Positions 1 to 12,650 of a stretch of DNA of 64,000 nt are shown here, piece after piece. Position numbers and translations under genes: made by a program. The first letter of the stretch is position 1; every line of letters starts with the position of its first letter. The stretch covers positions 744,001-808,000 of the forward strand of contig NBIV01000002.1 in NCBI GenBank assembly GCA_003194525.1. The letters are read 5' to 3'. Origin of the DNA: Gracilariopsis chorda. Its lineage: Eukaryota > Rhodophyta > Florideophyceae > Gracilariales > Gracilariaceae. The notes beneath the pieces were generated by a model, which saw only the letters and a program-made list of their open reading frames with translations, was not told the DNA's origin and ran no database searches.

Positions 1-1083
1 TCCGTGTTTTCTTTTTGTTGCGATTACAATAGACACTGACCAGGCATAGTTTGCTGCTGTGATGATTCCTGCACGAAGCATTGTACCAATCTGTTTCCTT
101 ACCAAAGCATTCTGTCGCGGTGGGAGACATCTTGCCAGAAAATTTTAGGGCTCTGTTTCATTTGGCCTGAAAGAATGCCTGACTAGAACGTCAGTGGTTT
201 CGAGGTCCTCCGAGCACCAAGCAATGGCCCTCGAGTCTATGAGTGTCGCAGGGAGCCGCATTTGTGCCTTTTGTGGTAGATGCTTGACCTTTTTCGCGAC
301 TAATGCTGATTCTTGGTCTTCTTCCTTCTCGGCCAGACTCAACACATGTAGTTCCTCACCCTCAATACCATTATCTTCATCATCGTACAAGAGCTTGGGG
401 ATGATTTCCTCTTAATCACTCTCAGAATTACTCGTTGGGTGGAATTCGATCTTCTTCGTAGGAGCCACAACAAGCTTTTTATAATTATCCCTTTCCAAAC
501 TCGAAGAAGCTGGGTATATGTCTGAGTCTGAGTTGAAATCTTCACTCTCGGTTTCGGATCCCTCCACATCTGGAATACGTTCATCATACTAGAGATATAA
601 CATGGATTCCTTCTCTTCTCTATTCACAATTTCCGTATGATTTCCCATATCCATACAGGCTTGAATGTCCTAAAAGGTCGGGAAACCGACAATCACATTC
701 TCCGGTCGGTCATCAACAACTAGAAATTTAGAAGGGTCTTTGACTCACCGAATAGCACAAGGACATCTGTCACGACGCCCCTTACGATACTAGAGCTTCC
801 ATCGGCGGCCGTAACCTTCCTCTTGGTTGCATCTGGCGACAGTCTAAGTTCTTCCATCAAAGTAAAGAAAGGGTTATGAACTGCTATATCTACGTGAAGG
901 TGGTGTGGTAATAAGAAAGTTTCCTGAGGTCAAAGTTTGTATGGGAAATGTGTCTCCTGATTTGAGGCATCGGGACAAGGTGATCCAGAAACGCTTGCTT
1001 CTTTTACAGATGGAACGACGTACATTACGTATCGTTACTGCTTCCTGCCACTCTATCATTTGCTCCATCTGTTTGTGAACCAT
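1..1083 (-). mobile_element. Fossil Gypsy-like retroelement, pol fragment
   Basis: Reading the minus strand from about 1083 to the left edge, the translation resembles in order a retropepsin-type aspartic protease region (about 690-860), an acidic linker, and the start of a Ty3/Gypsy reverse transcriptase (about 1-130, the segment that normally precedes the first catalytic strand). The rest of pol lies outside the window. No LTR, primer-binding site or gag could be recognised to the right. The copy is broken, with several breaks, and is divergent, so it looks old. Family assignment rests on the protease-then-RT order and the RT entry motif; another LTR lineage is possible. Confidence 0.6.
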
Positions 1084-2044
1084 CCGCTTACAAGTGGTGT
1101 TCAGAGGGAGGAGGGTGTCGGCTCAGGCATGTTCCTATATCTATATGGAGTTCATGCACTATCAAGGTCTCTACAAACACACGAGAAGCGTCACATACAG
1201 GATTTGAATGCCATTGGTATGGAAAATTTAGTTTCTGCTTTGCGCTCCCAACCTCGGCCCATGTCAGCAAATTTGGAAAATGTGAAACGCCCAACGAAGC
1301 CTTTTGAAATGCTAAATGCACAAGCACGATCTACGTCGTCAACACTGGAGGCAATACTGAGCTGAGAAAAAGGCGCATTCTAAAGCAAACAGATAATGAT
1401 GAAGAGCGGGATTTGTTTAAAGGTAGTTTACAATGGCTGAAATCTAATCTAGCGTCAATAAAAGGACAGAAATGACGAAGATTTCAATGAGAATATGTAT
1501 GCGAAAGGCAATTGGGCAAGTAATGCATTTGGTTTGTATGCATGGCAACGCAAACCTCCAAAGAATGATACAAATTGGCATTTCTGGTTTATCTTCAGAG
1601 GCTTGAGGGAGGGCTATCTCGTGTCTAGAACAAGTGTCATAGGCTGCGGGTTGATGAACTTTCCCAGCTGGAGAATAGAGAGATGTTTCTCGTATCCAAG
1701 GAGGATAGCAGAAGCTTTAGATAACGGCCTCGTCGTTACGTAGGTCCTTAAGCATTCCACATACGATGAGGTACGCGGCGACGCTAACCACTTTCCCAAT
1801 CATGAAATATGGTGATGACAGAACACATGTATCATTCATGGTAATCAAAGGGAAGATGACTGACATGGATGACTGGACGTTGTAGCAGCCACGAAAATGT
1901 CAACTTTGGACGGAAGGGTGATGCGCAGAAGCGATACCATCGCATCATTCACCCCAGATGTGCTCAGCTTTTGAGGAAGAAAGATTTGTCCAAGGACAAT
2001 GCAAAGCGTTCGGACGAAGCCTTATGTAGGGCTACCGTTCCGAA
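1084..2044 (+). other. Unrecognised decayed coding-like stretch
   Basis: No feature can be named here. Short plus-strand frames at about 1370-1465 and 1490-1743 read like protein; the second includes NDTNWHFWF and GLREGYLV, rich in aromatic and charged residues. They sit in adjacent frames and are followed by stop-interrupted text up to about 1850. This could be another host gene relic like its neighbours, or part of the flanking retroelement fossil on the other strand. No family was recognised. Confidence 0.25.
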
Positions 2045-2848
2045 CGAGTGTACTACTTAAGCATTCACACCAGTTCTTCTCAGCATATTTGATAGGTCAC
2101 CTGCCATTAGCTTCATCGATATGCCGTAGGATAACATTATCTGCTGTGATAAGGGTTATAGAATGGTTTGCGCCAGGCCTCCTGTATCCCAGCGAGACTG
2201 GCGTTTTGAAGCTAAGATACTGCCGTAAAAAGGTGATGTCGCCGTGCAATTGGGCTGGTCTCTGCGACGCTCAGATCCTGAGACTCCTGTATGATTCGAT
2301 ATCTACGGCTTTAGCTACTGTAATCGTACTGGTGAGTTTTTTCACGCAACGCGCCTGAAGCACTACGGTGACCCTTTCGTTGACGGTGATGCTATTTGCT
2401 GTCAGATTCAGTTGCCCAAACTGAACGGTGACCCAAAGCAACGCTTCAAAAGAACCCATAATTAGTGGTCATATCGGCGTTTGACTAACCTATTAGTGGG
2501 TCAACAATACTGGATATTGGCATTGATATTTCTGGTCAAGTGCACGTAAACTTTTATTAGAATGGCAGGCATTTGGGTATTCCCGCATTCCCTACTGAGA
2601 CAGATTCGAAAGACTAGTGCTCGGCGGGGAACGGCGGTGCAGAAAAGCATGCAAATCCTAAGCTGAACGTGAAGACCACGTGTTCTTCCAAACGAGAAGT
2701 GCCCGCTGGATATTTCTATCCTTCATTTGCCTGGTACGGTACTGCTGTGGATCAGGCTAGCTTTGGACCCATCGTTAGCTTTCCACTCTCTGAAGGCACG
2801 AAACCCATGTTTGAACTTGTGAGAGATGCTCCTCCTCCGAACCCGTGA
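2045..2848 (+). pseudogene. ASH2/Bre2-like SPRY domain relic
   Basis: ASH2L/Bre2 proteins are subunits of the Set1/COMPASS histone H3K4 methyltransferase and carry a C-terminal SPRY domain. The translation follows that domain in order: VLLSIFDRSP, then DKGYRMVCA, DWRFEA, QLGWSL, FDIYGFSYC, the block HATRLKHY...GDA...IQLP, then NGRHLGIPAF and finally YPSFAWYGTAV...FGP...FPL. It is broken: in-frame stops at about 2127, 2226, 2292, 2463 and 2558, a further stop near 2607, and a frame change between about 2435 and 2540. The end chosen is the TGA near 2848. No N-terminal PHD or winged-helix part was recognised upstream. Another SPRY family is possible, but the LKHY/GD/LP block favours ASH2. A host gene relic, probably non-functional. 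Confidence 0.7.
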
Positions 2849-3494
2849 AACTCGTCTTCCAAAAACTATAAAGCCCATCGCCAAATTTTCTCCTCCTACT
2901 TGTAGCGGACGTTACCCGTCACCGTTTCGTTACGGTTTTCAAAAACTTGGCAAATAGTTTTATGTATGTCTGGAATTCGTTTTCGGTGTTGCCAATACCG
3001 AAAACGAATTCCGGACATGCAACGACAACGTGAAAGTGTTGCATTGCGCCAAGAGCTCCATTTTCAGAAGCTCTGACCCCAAGTTACCACAAAGTTTGTG
3101 TCACAAACGTGCTGCATGTACACCCCGCGGCGTACATATGGCTTGTGATCAACTCACGACTTGTGAAAATGGCGCGCGATTTCTTATGTGAACTTGCATC
3201 CAAAACCAAAGCAAGATAGCAGCGGCACAAAATCACAAGCTCCCACGCCTTGTAAAGATCAGCACCCAGGTCTCCTACGCCTTCGTATACCAAACTCTGT
3301 TGCATTACCTCAGCATATGCAACAATGTTTGCACTTTTCAACCGTCCCTACCTCAAGCGGCTTTGTGTGTCTAGTACCATCAATCCTCAGCAGAGGGTGT
3401 AGGTGTAGAATCATTTCGTGTGCGCATCACGGATATCCATCGTCATGTCCAGCAGCAACTAATTCAATTCACAACGATCTTCAGACACTCAGAC
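2849..3494. other. Intergenic stretch with one hairpin
   Basis: No gene recognised on either strand. It holds a strong inverted repeat at 2966-3018 (listed separately). An open frame at 3188-3562 (+) encodes 124 residues of low complexity and matches nothing I know; its end overlaps the start of the hAT reading frame. Confidence 0.4.
2966..3018. repeat. Perfect-length 22 bp inverted repeat hairpin
   Basis: Arms 2966-2987 and 2997-3018 are complementary over 22 positions with a single T-G mismatch, separated by a 9-base loop. Each arm contains GAATTCGTTTTCGGT or its complement. It lies between two gene relics, with no tail of T residues that would suggest a terminator. It may be the fused ends of a lost inverted-repeat element. 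Confidence 0.8.
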
Positions 3495-5785
3495 AGCTTC
3501 GAAGGGCCAAAAGAAGAGCTGGTGGACTGACGAATGTTTCGATGTCGATCGTTCAGCAGTAAACCCGAATGGAAGCTTTCAAACACAAACTAAGTGCAAG
3601 AACTGTTCTTATCACTCTCTAACATCTACACCGAACGCCAAATAATTTGGGAAGCATCTGCTTGAGTGCAACGGCACGTCCAAAGCGTTGGAAGAACGCA
3701 TTTTGAGACTGAAGCATTTTGTTGAATACTACCGCACGTTAGGACGGATATCGCTGTGCTTCGGTGTTTCGCAATCAATCATGCGGAAGGTGAAACGTCG
3801 TCTGGCTCGGAAGGCTCAGAGCTCAAATGGAACGATAGAGTTGAGAAAGGAGTTCAAATCAGAGAAGCGCCGAAGGGATTATTCTAGCGGTAGAAGCGAT
3901 GACTCGTGCCTCAAGGTATCAAGACTGAAGGAGTTACTCACCTCTCTGATTATTACTCATATGCTGCTTTTTTTGGTGTTTAGCAGAGGAGAAGGAGAGG
4001 TCAGCTTTATCAATGCTTTAAGCTTTTGAGCACGGAGATTATTCAAGAAGTACCAAGCGTTCCGAATATTGGAGGAGAAGTACATGACTCCCATTATTCT
4101 AATATGCTCGCTCATGTGAAATGTTCTATTGCATCGGCGTTTTTCTGCAGTTACGGAACCTTGATATTTGATGAGTGGACCTATGGGAACCCAGAGAACG
4201 TAGTTAACGTGATGCTTTCCATCACTGGACTTGATCAGGCGAGGTGAAATTTTTTTCTGTGCTCGATATATACTGGCTCAAAGAAGTGCGATGCTGAATT
4301 TTATGCCAAACTTGTCACGGAAACAATTGCAGAATTTGGGGATATGAGAAAGGTCTGTGATATGACAAGCGACAATGCGAGCGTTTGTGTCAGTGCTAAA
4401 GAAACAATGGCACAGATATTCAACTTCATGACACCAAACCAAGACCAGACACATCTTGCAATTTGCTCATGCATGACATTGATAGTTTAAGATGAATCTC
4501 AGAGACTTTGCGCACTTCTGAGCTGTTCAGTGACTTAGGCAATCGACCGAAGCTTTATTTTTGCTTCAAAGGGCTTCAAGAATTACACAATGCTTCGGTG
4601 GGAAACAGTGCGTGGGTCACAGGAAGAAAGGAGTATGACCGCTATTCTTATGTTTTGCCACCTTGCACGGCAGTTCGTCCGGTGAAGTAGGCGTGTACGC
4701 GGTTTGCAAGTTCTGAAGCCGACCTGCACTCGTTTTTAAGGAGCAAAGCAGTTTACAAGAAGCTCGTTGAATCTCACGACTTTGACGCCAATCTTCTTGG
4801 AACGCGCAAAAAGACACGAAGAGCAAAATTCACCTCTGCAGTGACGGACAACTCCCTTTATGATAAAATCATTGAAATATATCACATTCTCAGAGTCCTC
4901 CGTCAGTACTTGAGATATTTGACGACGAGTCGTGGTATATCTCTGAGGTTTTTCCCGTGACCCGCGATTTGCATTGCCAACTATCTGCACTCCCTCTGAC
5001 GACTTATTGTACGATGGAAAGAAGACAGGAAGTTCTGGATGTTTATGATGCTCGGGTTCACGGCCGTGGTCGACGTATTCATTTATTGGCACCTCTACAT
5101 TACGTGTCGTGTGCTTTGGACATTCTTAGTTACAAGGAGGACATTTCGCTCTATCAAAACCAGATACTGGAGCAAATGCTCCAGTTTGTTCGTTCCGATG
5201 TCTTTCCGCAGACGCAGAAGCTGCAAAGTATAGGGGTGACAAAGCTACCGTTGAGAAACTATTTGTAGGCCTTCAAGTTACCCGAATTTCTTGGGAGCAG
5301 CAGGCGGATCACGAAGGAACTCGCCATCTTTTGTTGATATACCGCTGTGCTGCGGTTCTGTGCTGGATACAACACAAAGGATGGCCTTTTTTGAGATTGC
5401 TTGCGCTACGAGTGTTGTGCGTGAGTCCATTTTCTTTTTCAGTTGAAAGAAGTTTCAGTCTGCAAGCCCGGATACGGACATCTATCCGCAACCGTTTGCA
5501 TCCGGAGAAATTGAAGAAGATGGTGTTCTGTGCATTTAATACTGGGCTACAAATCATAAGAAAGGAGCTTCTGCTGGAACTACTAGACTGAACCAGGAGG
5601 CGATCTCGCCTGCGAATACGGCGGAAAAAATTGAAATGCAATCAGCTAGCATTGTGCTAGAATCTGAGAGTGGGGAACTACCGGAGGGCGAGGAGATGGA
5701 GGGTGAGCTGGAATGGGAGGATGTGAATGACGCCACTTTACCTTTTATAGACTCTTCGACGATGGATGTTTTTCTTGCTGAGTAA
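3495..5785 (+). pseudogene. hAT-superfamily transposase, broken
   Basis: hAT transposases cut and paste their own element. In order the translation shows a BED-type zinc finger (CKNC at about 3593 and HLLEC at about 3672), then the DUF659-like region (LIFDEWTYGN at about 4165; DMTSDNASVCVSAKE at about 4360), then the hAT C-terminal dimerisation segment (ERSFSLQARIRTSIRNRL at about 5450-5505) and an acidic tail ending at the TAA at 5785. The reading changes frame several times and has several in-frame stops (for example near 3645), so it is non-functional, with more indels than the other relics here. No clear CAGGG-type terminal inverted repeats or 8 bp duplication were found. The start is approximate, set where the frame leading into the zinc finger opens. 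Confidence 0.75.
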
Positions 5786-5857
5786 CAGCGGAAATACATC
5801 CATTAGCTTGATGCTTTCCTACAAGAGTACTTAGTGATGATGAATGATGATGATAAA

Positions 5858-6582
5858 ATGAATGCATCCTTCATCGTGCTGAATGATCCAGTCCCTATTT
5901 CCTCCTTCAGTACCGTCATAGCCTCCTTGAATGCGCCTGCCGTAACCAGCTCTCCCGCAATCTTGCGGTTCTTCTCCCACCACGATGCCGCTCCCGTCCT
6001 GCTGTAGGCGCTACGTAGTACTCGCTGCCCTTCTTACCCCTTCCCGCACGTCCAAATTCGTCATCAAACTCATTTTTCTGTTCGCCCCCGACAAACTCCT
6101 CCCCGCTCAAACCGGAGTCTTCAAGATCAAAGTCTCCTCCCCATGCGTCATCGCCATTAGCTGTAGTGTCCTTTGTGGCCATTCCAACTACGAACGAATC
6201 AACAGCAGCTTTCGTTGCTTCCTCATCCTTGTTTCAAACTGCATCCACTTCAGACGCTTCAAATGCAGCCGCGTCCTTGTAGTAGTCACCATAGCAGTCA
6301 CCAGTAGGTTCTTCAAAGTCTCCTTCTGCTGCAGGATCCCTACTTACCAGGCCTGGTGCTACAAGCAGAGGCGGCCAAACCATTTCGTCAGTACCAATAG
6401 AAGTGGGTGGTATAATCAATTCCCCTTCTGATCACGACGGATCCATCGTAACTTCCGAATCGTCCCACCCCCCAGCTCCTCTCTGTTTCTCTGTCATGCC
6501 ATGGCTGTTGGCAGTGCGTTTGGCCATTGCCACTTGACCGCAATCTCTCAATACTGAGATTCTGCCCTTTACGTTACCCAGA
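5858..6582 (-). pseudogene. COPA: Coatomer alpha subunit fragment, C-terminal side
   Basis: COPA is the large WD-repeat subunit of the COPI vesicle coat. Read on the minus strand the fragment follows the post-solenoid part of COPA: LGNVKGRISVLRDCGQ, TANSHGM, a Trp-Pro-Pro-Leu-Leu segment (about 6376), an acidic linker with WGGDFDLEDSGL, YYVAPTAG, then WWEKNRKIAGELVTAGAF and FSTMKDAF. This matches the order GDVDERV...CGQ, THGL, WPLL, GGWD, FVPPTKG and LAGSFE...LLHDQVG in animal COPA. It is broken by in-frame stops near 6432 and 6234 and a frame change near 5985-6010, and similarity stops at about 5858, so the final domain is missing. Its upstream part lies at 12680-12895, beyond the Helitron that split it. 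Confidence 0.87.
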
Positions 6583-6672
6583 TCCCCCCTTACTAAAGAC
6601 AATGATTGTCCGTCTGTCTGTGTGTCTGTCAGCTAACGCTCACTCATTGGCCGCAAAATCGGCAAGGAGGCT

Positions 6673-6748
6673 GCCAAGTGGAAACGTGGCATTTTATGCG
6701 CTCCAAGAGGCATCTTGCACCACATAATGCGACACGTTTCCACCTGGC
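6673..6748. repeat. Helitron 5' subterminal inverted repeat
   Basis: Arms 6673-6698 and 6723-6748 pair over about 24 positions around GTGGAAACGTG, with one mismatch and a small bulge, and a 24-base loop. It sits 90 bases inside the Helitron 5' end. Canonical Helitrons need only a 3' hairpin, so its role is unknown. Confidence 0.7.
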
Positions 6749-7595
6749 GCCTTTTGCACGCCACAGTAGCCTATCCGTTTGACTAAAGTAGCCCACCCGT
6801 TACACTACAGTAACCGAGCCGTTACAGTGCAGTGCACATGATCATTTTAATTACTATTCTTCAACGGTCATGTGCACCAATGGAATTCCACGCTATACAA
6901 AAGCGTGCAATGCACTCGCCCACTGAGCGCTCGTGTTCTCTTTCGCTGTGGTTAACCTACGGTGTGGGGTCTAGCACTCTGGGCGAGTCAGGACGTCTGA
7001 AAAAGGTAAGCTGGCGGTATCGGCGGGATCTGTTAAGTTTAACTTTCTCACCAAATAACGCGTTCGTCATCCAGATTTAATTGGTTCGGCAAGTATTTCT
7101 GGGTGGCGTTCACGTGAGGTACGATAGCTCCCCACAAAACGTGCTTTGCGCAGAAGGAGTAGCCCTTAAAGAGTCTATAAAGGGGACAACAGAGTACGAG
7201 TCGAGCAACAGCGGCTCTGTCTAGATCTAAGGAACTGTTAAATGGAAACGGTGTTCGGACAAAAGTAAGTCCAGCAAAGAGTTGCCTAGTGAATTGGGAT
7301 TGTAAATCTTGCATTCCTGGCAGACTCTCCAGGCATGGCCCCCTCTCTACTCTGTACGGGTCAGTTCTCAATCTAGGCGGTTTCTTTGTGGTCAAGATAT
7401 TTTATCCTCGTTGCAATGATCCAAAACTTCGGTGCTAGGTGCATAAAAGGGTTTGGCAGCCCGTAGCACAATGTTTCTCGACCATATCCCTTTTTCTTTT
7501 CTCCTTCCTTTTTTCTTTTTTCCTTCTTTTCGTGTATTGCTTTTCCGGTCTTTGGACAGTTCGTCCTTTGTTTGGTGTGCTTTAGTTCTTTTGCA
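6749..7595. promoter_or_regulatory. Helitron 5' leader, presumed promoter region
   Basis: About 850 bases between the 5' hairpin and the first methionine of the Rep-helicase gene. No second gene recognised; the open frame at 7048-7395 (-) has no family resemblance. A pyrimidine-rich tract (about 7485-7540) lies just upstream of the gene. The promoter role is inferred from position only. Confidence 0.3.
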
Positions 7596-10500
7596 ATGCC
7601 TCCCACTCAGCCTAATGCTTCAGGCGATGCCACAAGGGACCAAAACCGTCAACGTACTGCTGCAAGACGTCGAGCAGAGTCCAGTGAGCAACAAGCAGAG
7701 AGGAGAAGTCGTGAAAGAGAGCGAGCAGCCATACGGGGGACAAATGAAACTGAGGAACAGCGTGAAGCACGAAGAGTAGCTAATAGAGAACTTGCGCGAA
7801 GAAGAAGGTCTAGAGCTTCCGCTACGAACACTGATGACGTTCGTGAGGCCGACCGTACAGCCACTGCTTCGGCACGAGCTTCAGAGACGCCAGATAATCG
7901 CGCGAATCGTCATGCAAACCATCGTGGCGCCCATGGTGCTGCAAGGAAACAGGACGACCCTGCTGCTGAACACTCTCGCCGTCGCTCTGAAAGAACATCT
8001 AGACAGCCATCGCGAGAGCTGGAGAGCGCAGCTCAGAAGCAACAGCGTCTTGAATCTCAGCGCGAGAGCCAAAACGCGGCCGGCCGATTGTTTGAATCGG
8101 ATGATGTCGAGGAGAGAGGCTACATGGACCTCGGTCTCATGAATGTAGAGTGCCGCTTTTGCAAGGCACTGCATTTCAAACAGGAAAGGGTTGTAAGCAG
8201 CTCCCGCTCGCAACCTTTTTTCTTGCAGTGCTGCGCAAAGAGGGTCTCAGCTTCCCTGCGCTTCTGGAGCCTCCATCTCTTCTTCGCCAACTGCTGACTG
8301 CGATTGGGCCCGGAGAGAACCACTTTAATGCTGAGATCCGTGCCTACAACACAGTTATGTCTATGGCTTCCGTCAAGGCAAACTGGGTGACCCGTGGTTC
8401 AGGAGACTCTACCTTCAATCCTACGATCACCATACAGGGGCAGATCTATCACTACATGGGTCCGCTCATTCCCACTCAGGGTGTCCAGGCCGCATTTCTG
8501 TCTCCGTACATCCATGAAACCGTCTATGACCCGCAGTCTGCGAGGCGAGCGGGGTTGCTGCCCCGCCTGCAACCAGAACTGCTGTCTCAGTTGGCAGCCA
8601 TGCTACACACAGGCAATCCATACGTGCACACATTCGGCAGCCTGCGCGAGTGGTTTATCACCGACATGCCATCAATTACGTATCAGATGGCGATCCATGC
8701 TGATAGAAGGCCCCACGGAGAGCATGTTCGTCACTACAACAGGCCCAAGGCGTCACAAGTAGCCGCCATCACTCCAGGGAATGAGGAAGGCGAGATTGGG
8801 ACGCGCGACATTGTTGTGCGTAGGCGTGGAGAGCTGACTGTAAATGGTGATGAGGTGCTGGAAACTATCCCCGTCAGTCACGGATCGTACGATCCCTTGA
8901 CCTACGTTCTTTTGTTCCCATGTGGCCAGGACAGATGGCACTCTGAGATGAGGTATTGCCCACCAAACGCCTCGTGAGAGAAAAAGGTGACTCCGCTGAT
9001 GTATTATTCGTGGCAGATTTTCGAGAGATCGACCGAGTTCAGTACGATTCTACGCAGCAAACGGCTCTTCCAGCAGTACATGGTTGACCAGTTCTGCAAG
9101 GTTGAGTCGGAGCGTTTGTCTTACTTACGACAAAACCAGGAAAAACTTCCAGCTGCGGACTATACATCCCTGCGGGAGAGCCTGGGTGACTCTCTGCTGG
9201 GCGTGGATGAGGCCGATGCTGTTCGCGCTGTACGACTGTTCGTGTTCCCCTCCACATTTGTAGGAGGTGACCGATACATGAGACAGCAAATGCACGACAT
9301 CATTGTCATATCCAACACCATTAGGCACCCCGATATCTTTCTCACGATGACGTGCAATCCGAACTGGCTTGAGATCACCAGGGCGCTGTTCGATGGTCAG
9401 CGCGCTCCCGATGAACCCGATCTTTGTGGTCGAGTGTTTTGTTTCAAGATGAAAGCCTTGATGTCGCTCGTCATTGATGAACAGTTCTTTGGAGCCGTTC
9501 TTGCTCACGTGCGGGTAGTCGAGTTACAAAAGCTAGGCCAACCGCACGCGCACATTATCTTATTCCTCAACGAAGATACAAAGCAGCAGCTCCGAGACCC
9601 TGCTAACATTGACGAGCTCATCTCAGCTGAGATTCCTCCTTCCTCTGACGCGACCTTACAAGAGTTGGTGCTCAAGCAGCACATGATTCACACTCCGTGT
9701 GATGCAGGCAACCGGTCAGCGCTGTGCATGCGCGAGGTGACCTTCTTGAAGCACTTCCCGAAGCCGTTTCGCTCCGAAACTGCACGGCTTGGGAATGAGT
9801 ACTACATCAGCTACCGAAGATGCGCTACTTCCGAGGGCGGGGTGTCTGTGGAACGAAGCTGCAGGGTCAACCGTCGACAGTGCGTAGTGACGTTGGACAA
9901 TTCGTGGGTAGTTCCACATTGCCCAGAGCTTCTCCGCCGGTTTGCATGCCACATCAATGTTGAGCTATGCGTATCGCGACTTGCCGGTATCAAGTACCTC
10001 TTCAAGTATGTGTGCAAGGGTTCCGACAGAGTCACCATGGAGATTGTAGGTGAGAACGGACGCCATGACGAGATCCAGAACTTCCAGGAAGCATGGTATG
10101 TTTCAGCTTCCGAAGCAGTGTGGCGGATGCTTGCGCTCGACATTGTCGATCGCAATCCACCCGTCGTGCGGCTTGACGTACACTTGAAAGATCACCATAC
10201 GGTGTTCTTCCGATAAGGCGACGAGCACTCTGCTGCTAACAGAGAGCGGACAGGAACCAAGCTCACTGAGTGGTTTGTGGCCAACCAAAATTACACCGGT
10301 GCACAGCATATCCCTTATGCCTAGTTCCCGAGGTACTTTACTTGGAACAAATCAAACAAATGCTGGAAGCCGCGTGCATGTCTCCCACGTCGTTCGATGT
10401 CTCGAAACCAGCCCACCTCTTCCTCAGTGGCCACTGCAGCAGCCGATCTATAGGACTTCGCTGGCCTCAGTGCGCATATAGTTCGGCTCATTTACACTGC

Positions 10501-12489
10501 CAATGCACGAAAAGGTGAGCGGTACTACCTCCGCTTACTCTTGACCCACACAGCGGGTGCTAGTTCCTTTCAGCATCTCTGCACCTTGGATGGTCAGCAG
10601 TGTGGTAGCTTTAGGGGGGCCTGCCTCAAGAAGGGCCTTCTCGCCGACGGCAGCGAGTGGAGACGGGCACTAAGCGAGCCCTTTCGCCACTCATTTGTTC
10701 CGCTCTCTCATTTGAATGCCACTATCTTGCTTTACTGCGAGCCGTCGGACCCCCGTTTTCTGTAGGAGCAGCATCTATCGATGTTTCTGCAGGATATACG
10801 CTCTCCACATTGCGGCATGATGCAGTCACTGGCCGACGACGAAAGAGCCAGCTCTTACGTTCTCTTAGAAGTGCAAAAGGCATTGCAAGAAATGGGTGGC
10901 CCACTGGCGTCTCTGTCATCGTACGGTCTTCCGACAACCATGCAGGACCTACCGGAAATGCGCGCTCCAGCTCGGTCTCCGCAGCAAATCCAGTCGGAGC
11001 TGAATGACACTATGCAAGCTGCCCTCCCTCTCTTCAATGAGCGTCAGCGTCTGGCGTTCAATACCGTCGTGGGGGCCATCCTTCCTGGCGTGTCCGCGGA
11101 GAGCTTGCAGGGTCTTGGTGGTCCTTATACAGCAACTCAGCCAACCACTCGCGTCTTCTTCTTGGATGCTCCCGGTGGAACCGGCAAGACCTTCCTCTCC
11201 AAGACAATTCAGGCCACGTTACGCCTTCGTGGCAAGTCCGTCCTTACGGTAGCCACGTCTGCTGTAGCAGCCATACTGCTTGAGGGCGGTCGGACAGCCC
11301 ACTCCGTGTTCAGGATTCCCATCCCAGCCACCGCTGAGAGCACGTGCAACATCTCAGTCAACTGGCACCTGGCCAATCGGATGAAGAACGTTGACCTCAT
11401 TATCTGGGACGAGATCGTAATGTGTCATCGCTTCTGCGTCAAAGCCGTACACCGCACTCTCCGTGACATAACGCGCTCGCAGCTCTCCTTTGGAGGCAAG
11501 TTCGTATTGCTTTCTGGCGACTTTTGGCACATTCTCCCGGTTGTTCGTGGCCACTCTCGATCAGTGATCGTCAACGCATGCATCAAACGCCCAAGTCTCT
11601 TTTCTCACTTTCGCACTTTGAGTTTGACTGAGAACATGCGGCTTTCTGCGCTCCGTTGACACCCCACAACGACACAGGAGGCACTGCAGTTTCCAATCAC
11701 GCTCTTGCAGATTGGAGAGGGCAGACTGCCAGGCACAGTCCCGCCAAAGCACCCCTTCACCCTCCCAGAGTCCGTACAATGTGTGGAGTCGTCCGTACCA
11801 TGGTCCCCACGGTCTTTCATGGTATCGCTCAAAGGTACATAGATGCGTATTGGCTAACTTCAACGGTGATTATAACCGCACGAAAGTATCGCCTACCAGA
11901 GCTCAACGAATATGTAGGTCACATGATACCTGGAGCGTAACGCACGTACCTCAGTGCGGACAAGGTGAATGACGAGGACGGTGCCGCGCTGCAGTACCCT
12001 GTCGAGATGCTCAACACTCTGACTGCTGGGTCAGCGCTGCCGAACCACCGCCTCAAACTCAAAAAGGGCTTTGTGGCTATGCTCCTTCGCAACTTGGATC
12101 CCTCAAACGGCCACGTCAATGGTGCCATCTATACCGTAGAAGACATGCAAAGCAACGTACTGTTCCTTCGGCTCGCTTCTGGAGTAAATCGTGGCAACGC
12201 ACTATGCCTGCCACGCATGCCCTGTGGACCTGGAGACGACAACTTTCCGGTTCCCAATTTCACTTGCACCCAGTTCCCAGTACGTGTCTGTCTTACCATC
12301 ACTACCAATAAGGCACAGGGTCAGTCGTATAGTGGCCGCATCGGACTGGATTTGCGTGATGGCTGTTTCACGCATGGCCAGCTGTACGTCGCCTTTTCTC
12401 GGACCACCAACCCGTCCATCATCGTGGCCTGTCTCCCTGCCGGTAGCACCTGTACCAATAGTGTAATGTACCCCGAAGTTCTTTCGTAG
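7596..12489 (+). pseudogene. Helitron Rep-Pif1 helicase gene, broken
   Basis: The protein joins an HUH replication initiator to a Pif1-type helicase. I chose ATG 7596, which opens an Arg/Glu-rich N-terminus. Then come YMDLGLMNVECRFCKALHF (Cys-rich N-terminal motif), the Helitron N-terminal domain, the HUH motif in GQPHAHIILF (about 9540), the tyrosine motif KYLFKYVCKG (about 9990), Walker A DAPGGTGKT (about 11170), a Walker B-like IIWDE (about 11400), SGDFWHILPV (about 11515), and the last helicase motif TNKAQGQS...HGQLYVAFSR (about 12300-12405). One frame runs from about 8150 to 11659 broken only by in-frame stops at 8975, 10214, 10322, 10451, 10763 and 11657. Frame changes occur near 8150 and between 11660 and 11965. 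Non-functional. Confidence 0.9.
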
Positions 12490-12650
12490 ACGAACTTGAC
12501 AGCTTTAAGTAAACCTCTTCTTTTTTCTTTCATTTTTTTCTTTTCTTCTCCCTTCTTACTCCTCAAAATTACTTGCATTCTACAAACAAATTACCCAAAC
12601 CACGCTACCCAAATCCTCCTTTCACTCTAATGCTTCTTTTACTCCTTAAC

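Noticed and set aside
5985-6431. 148-residue plus-strand ORF
   Set aside because: It lies opposite the COPA fragment, whose minus-strand reading is clearly the real one.
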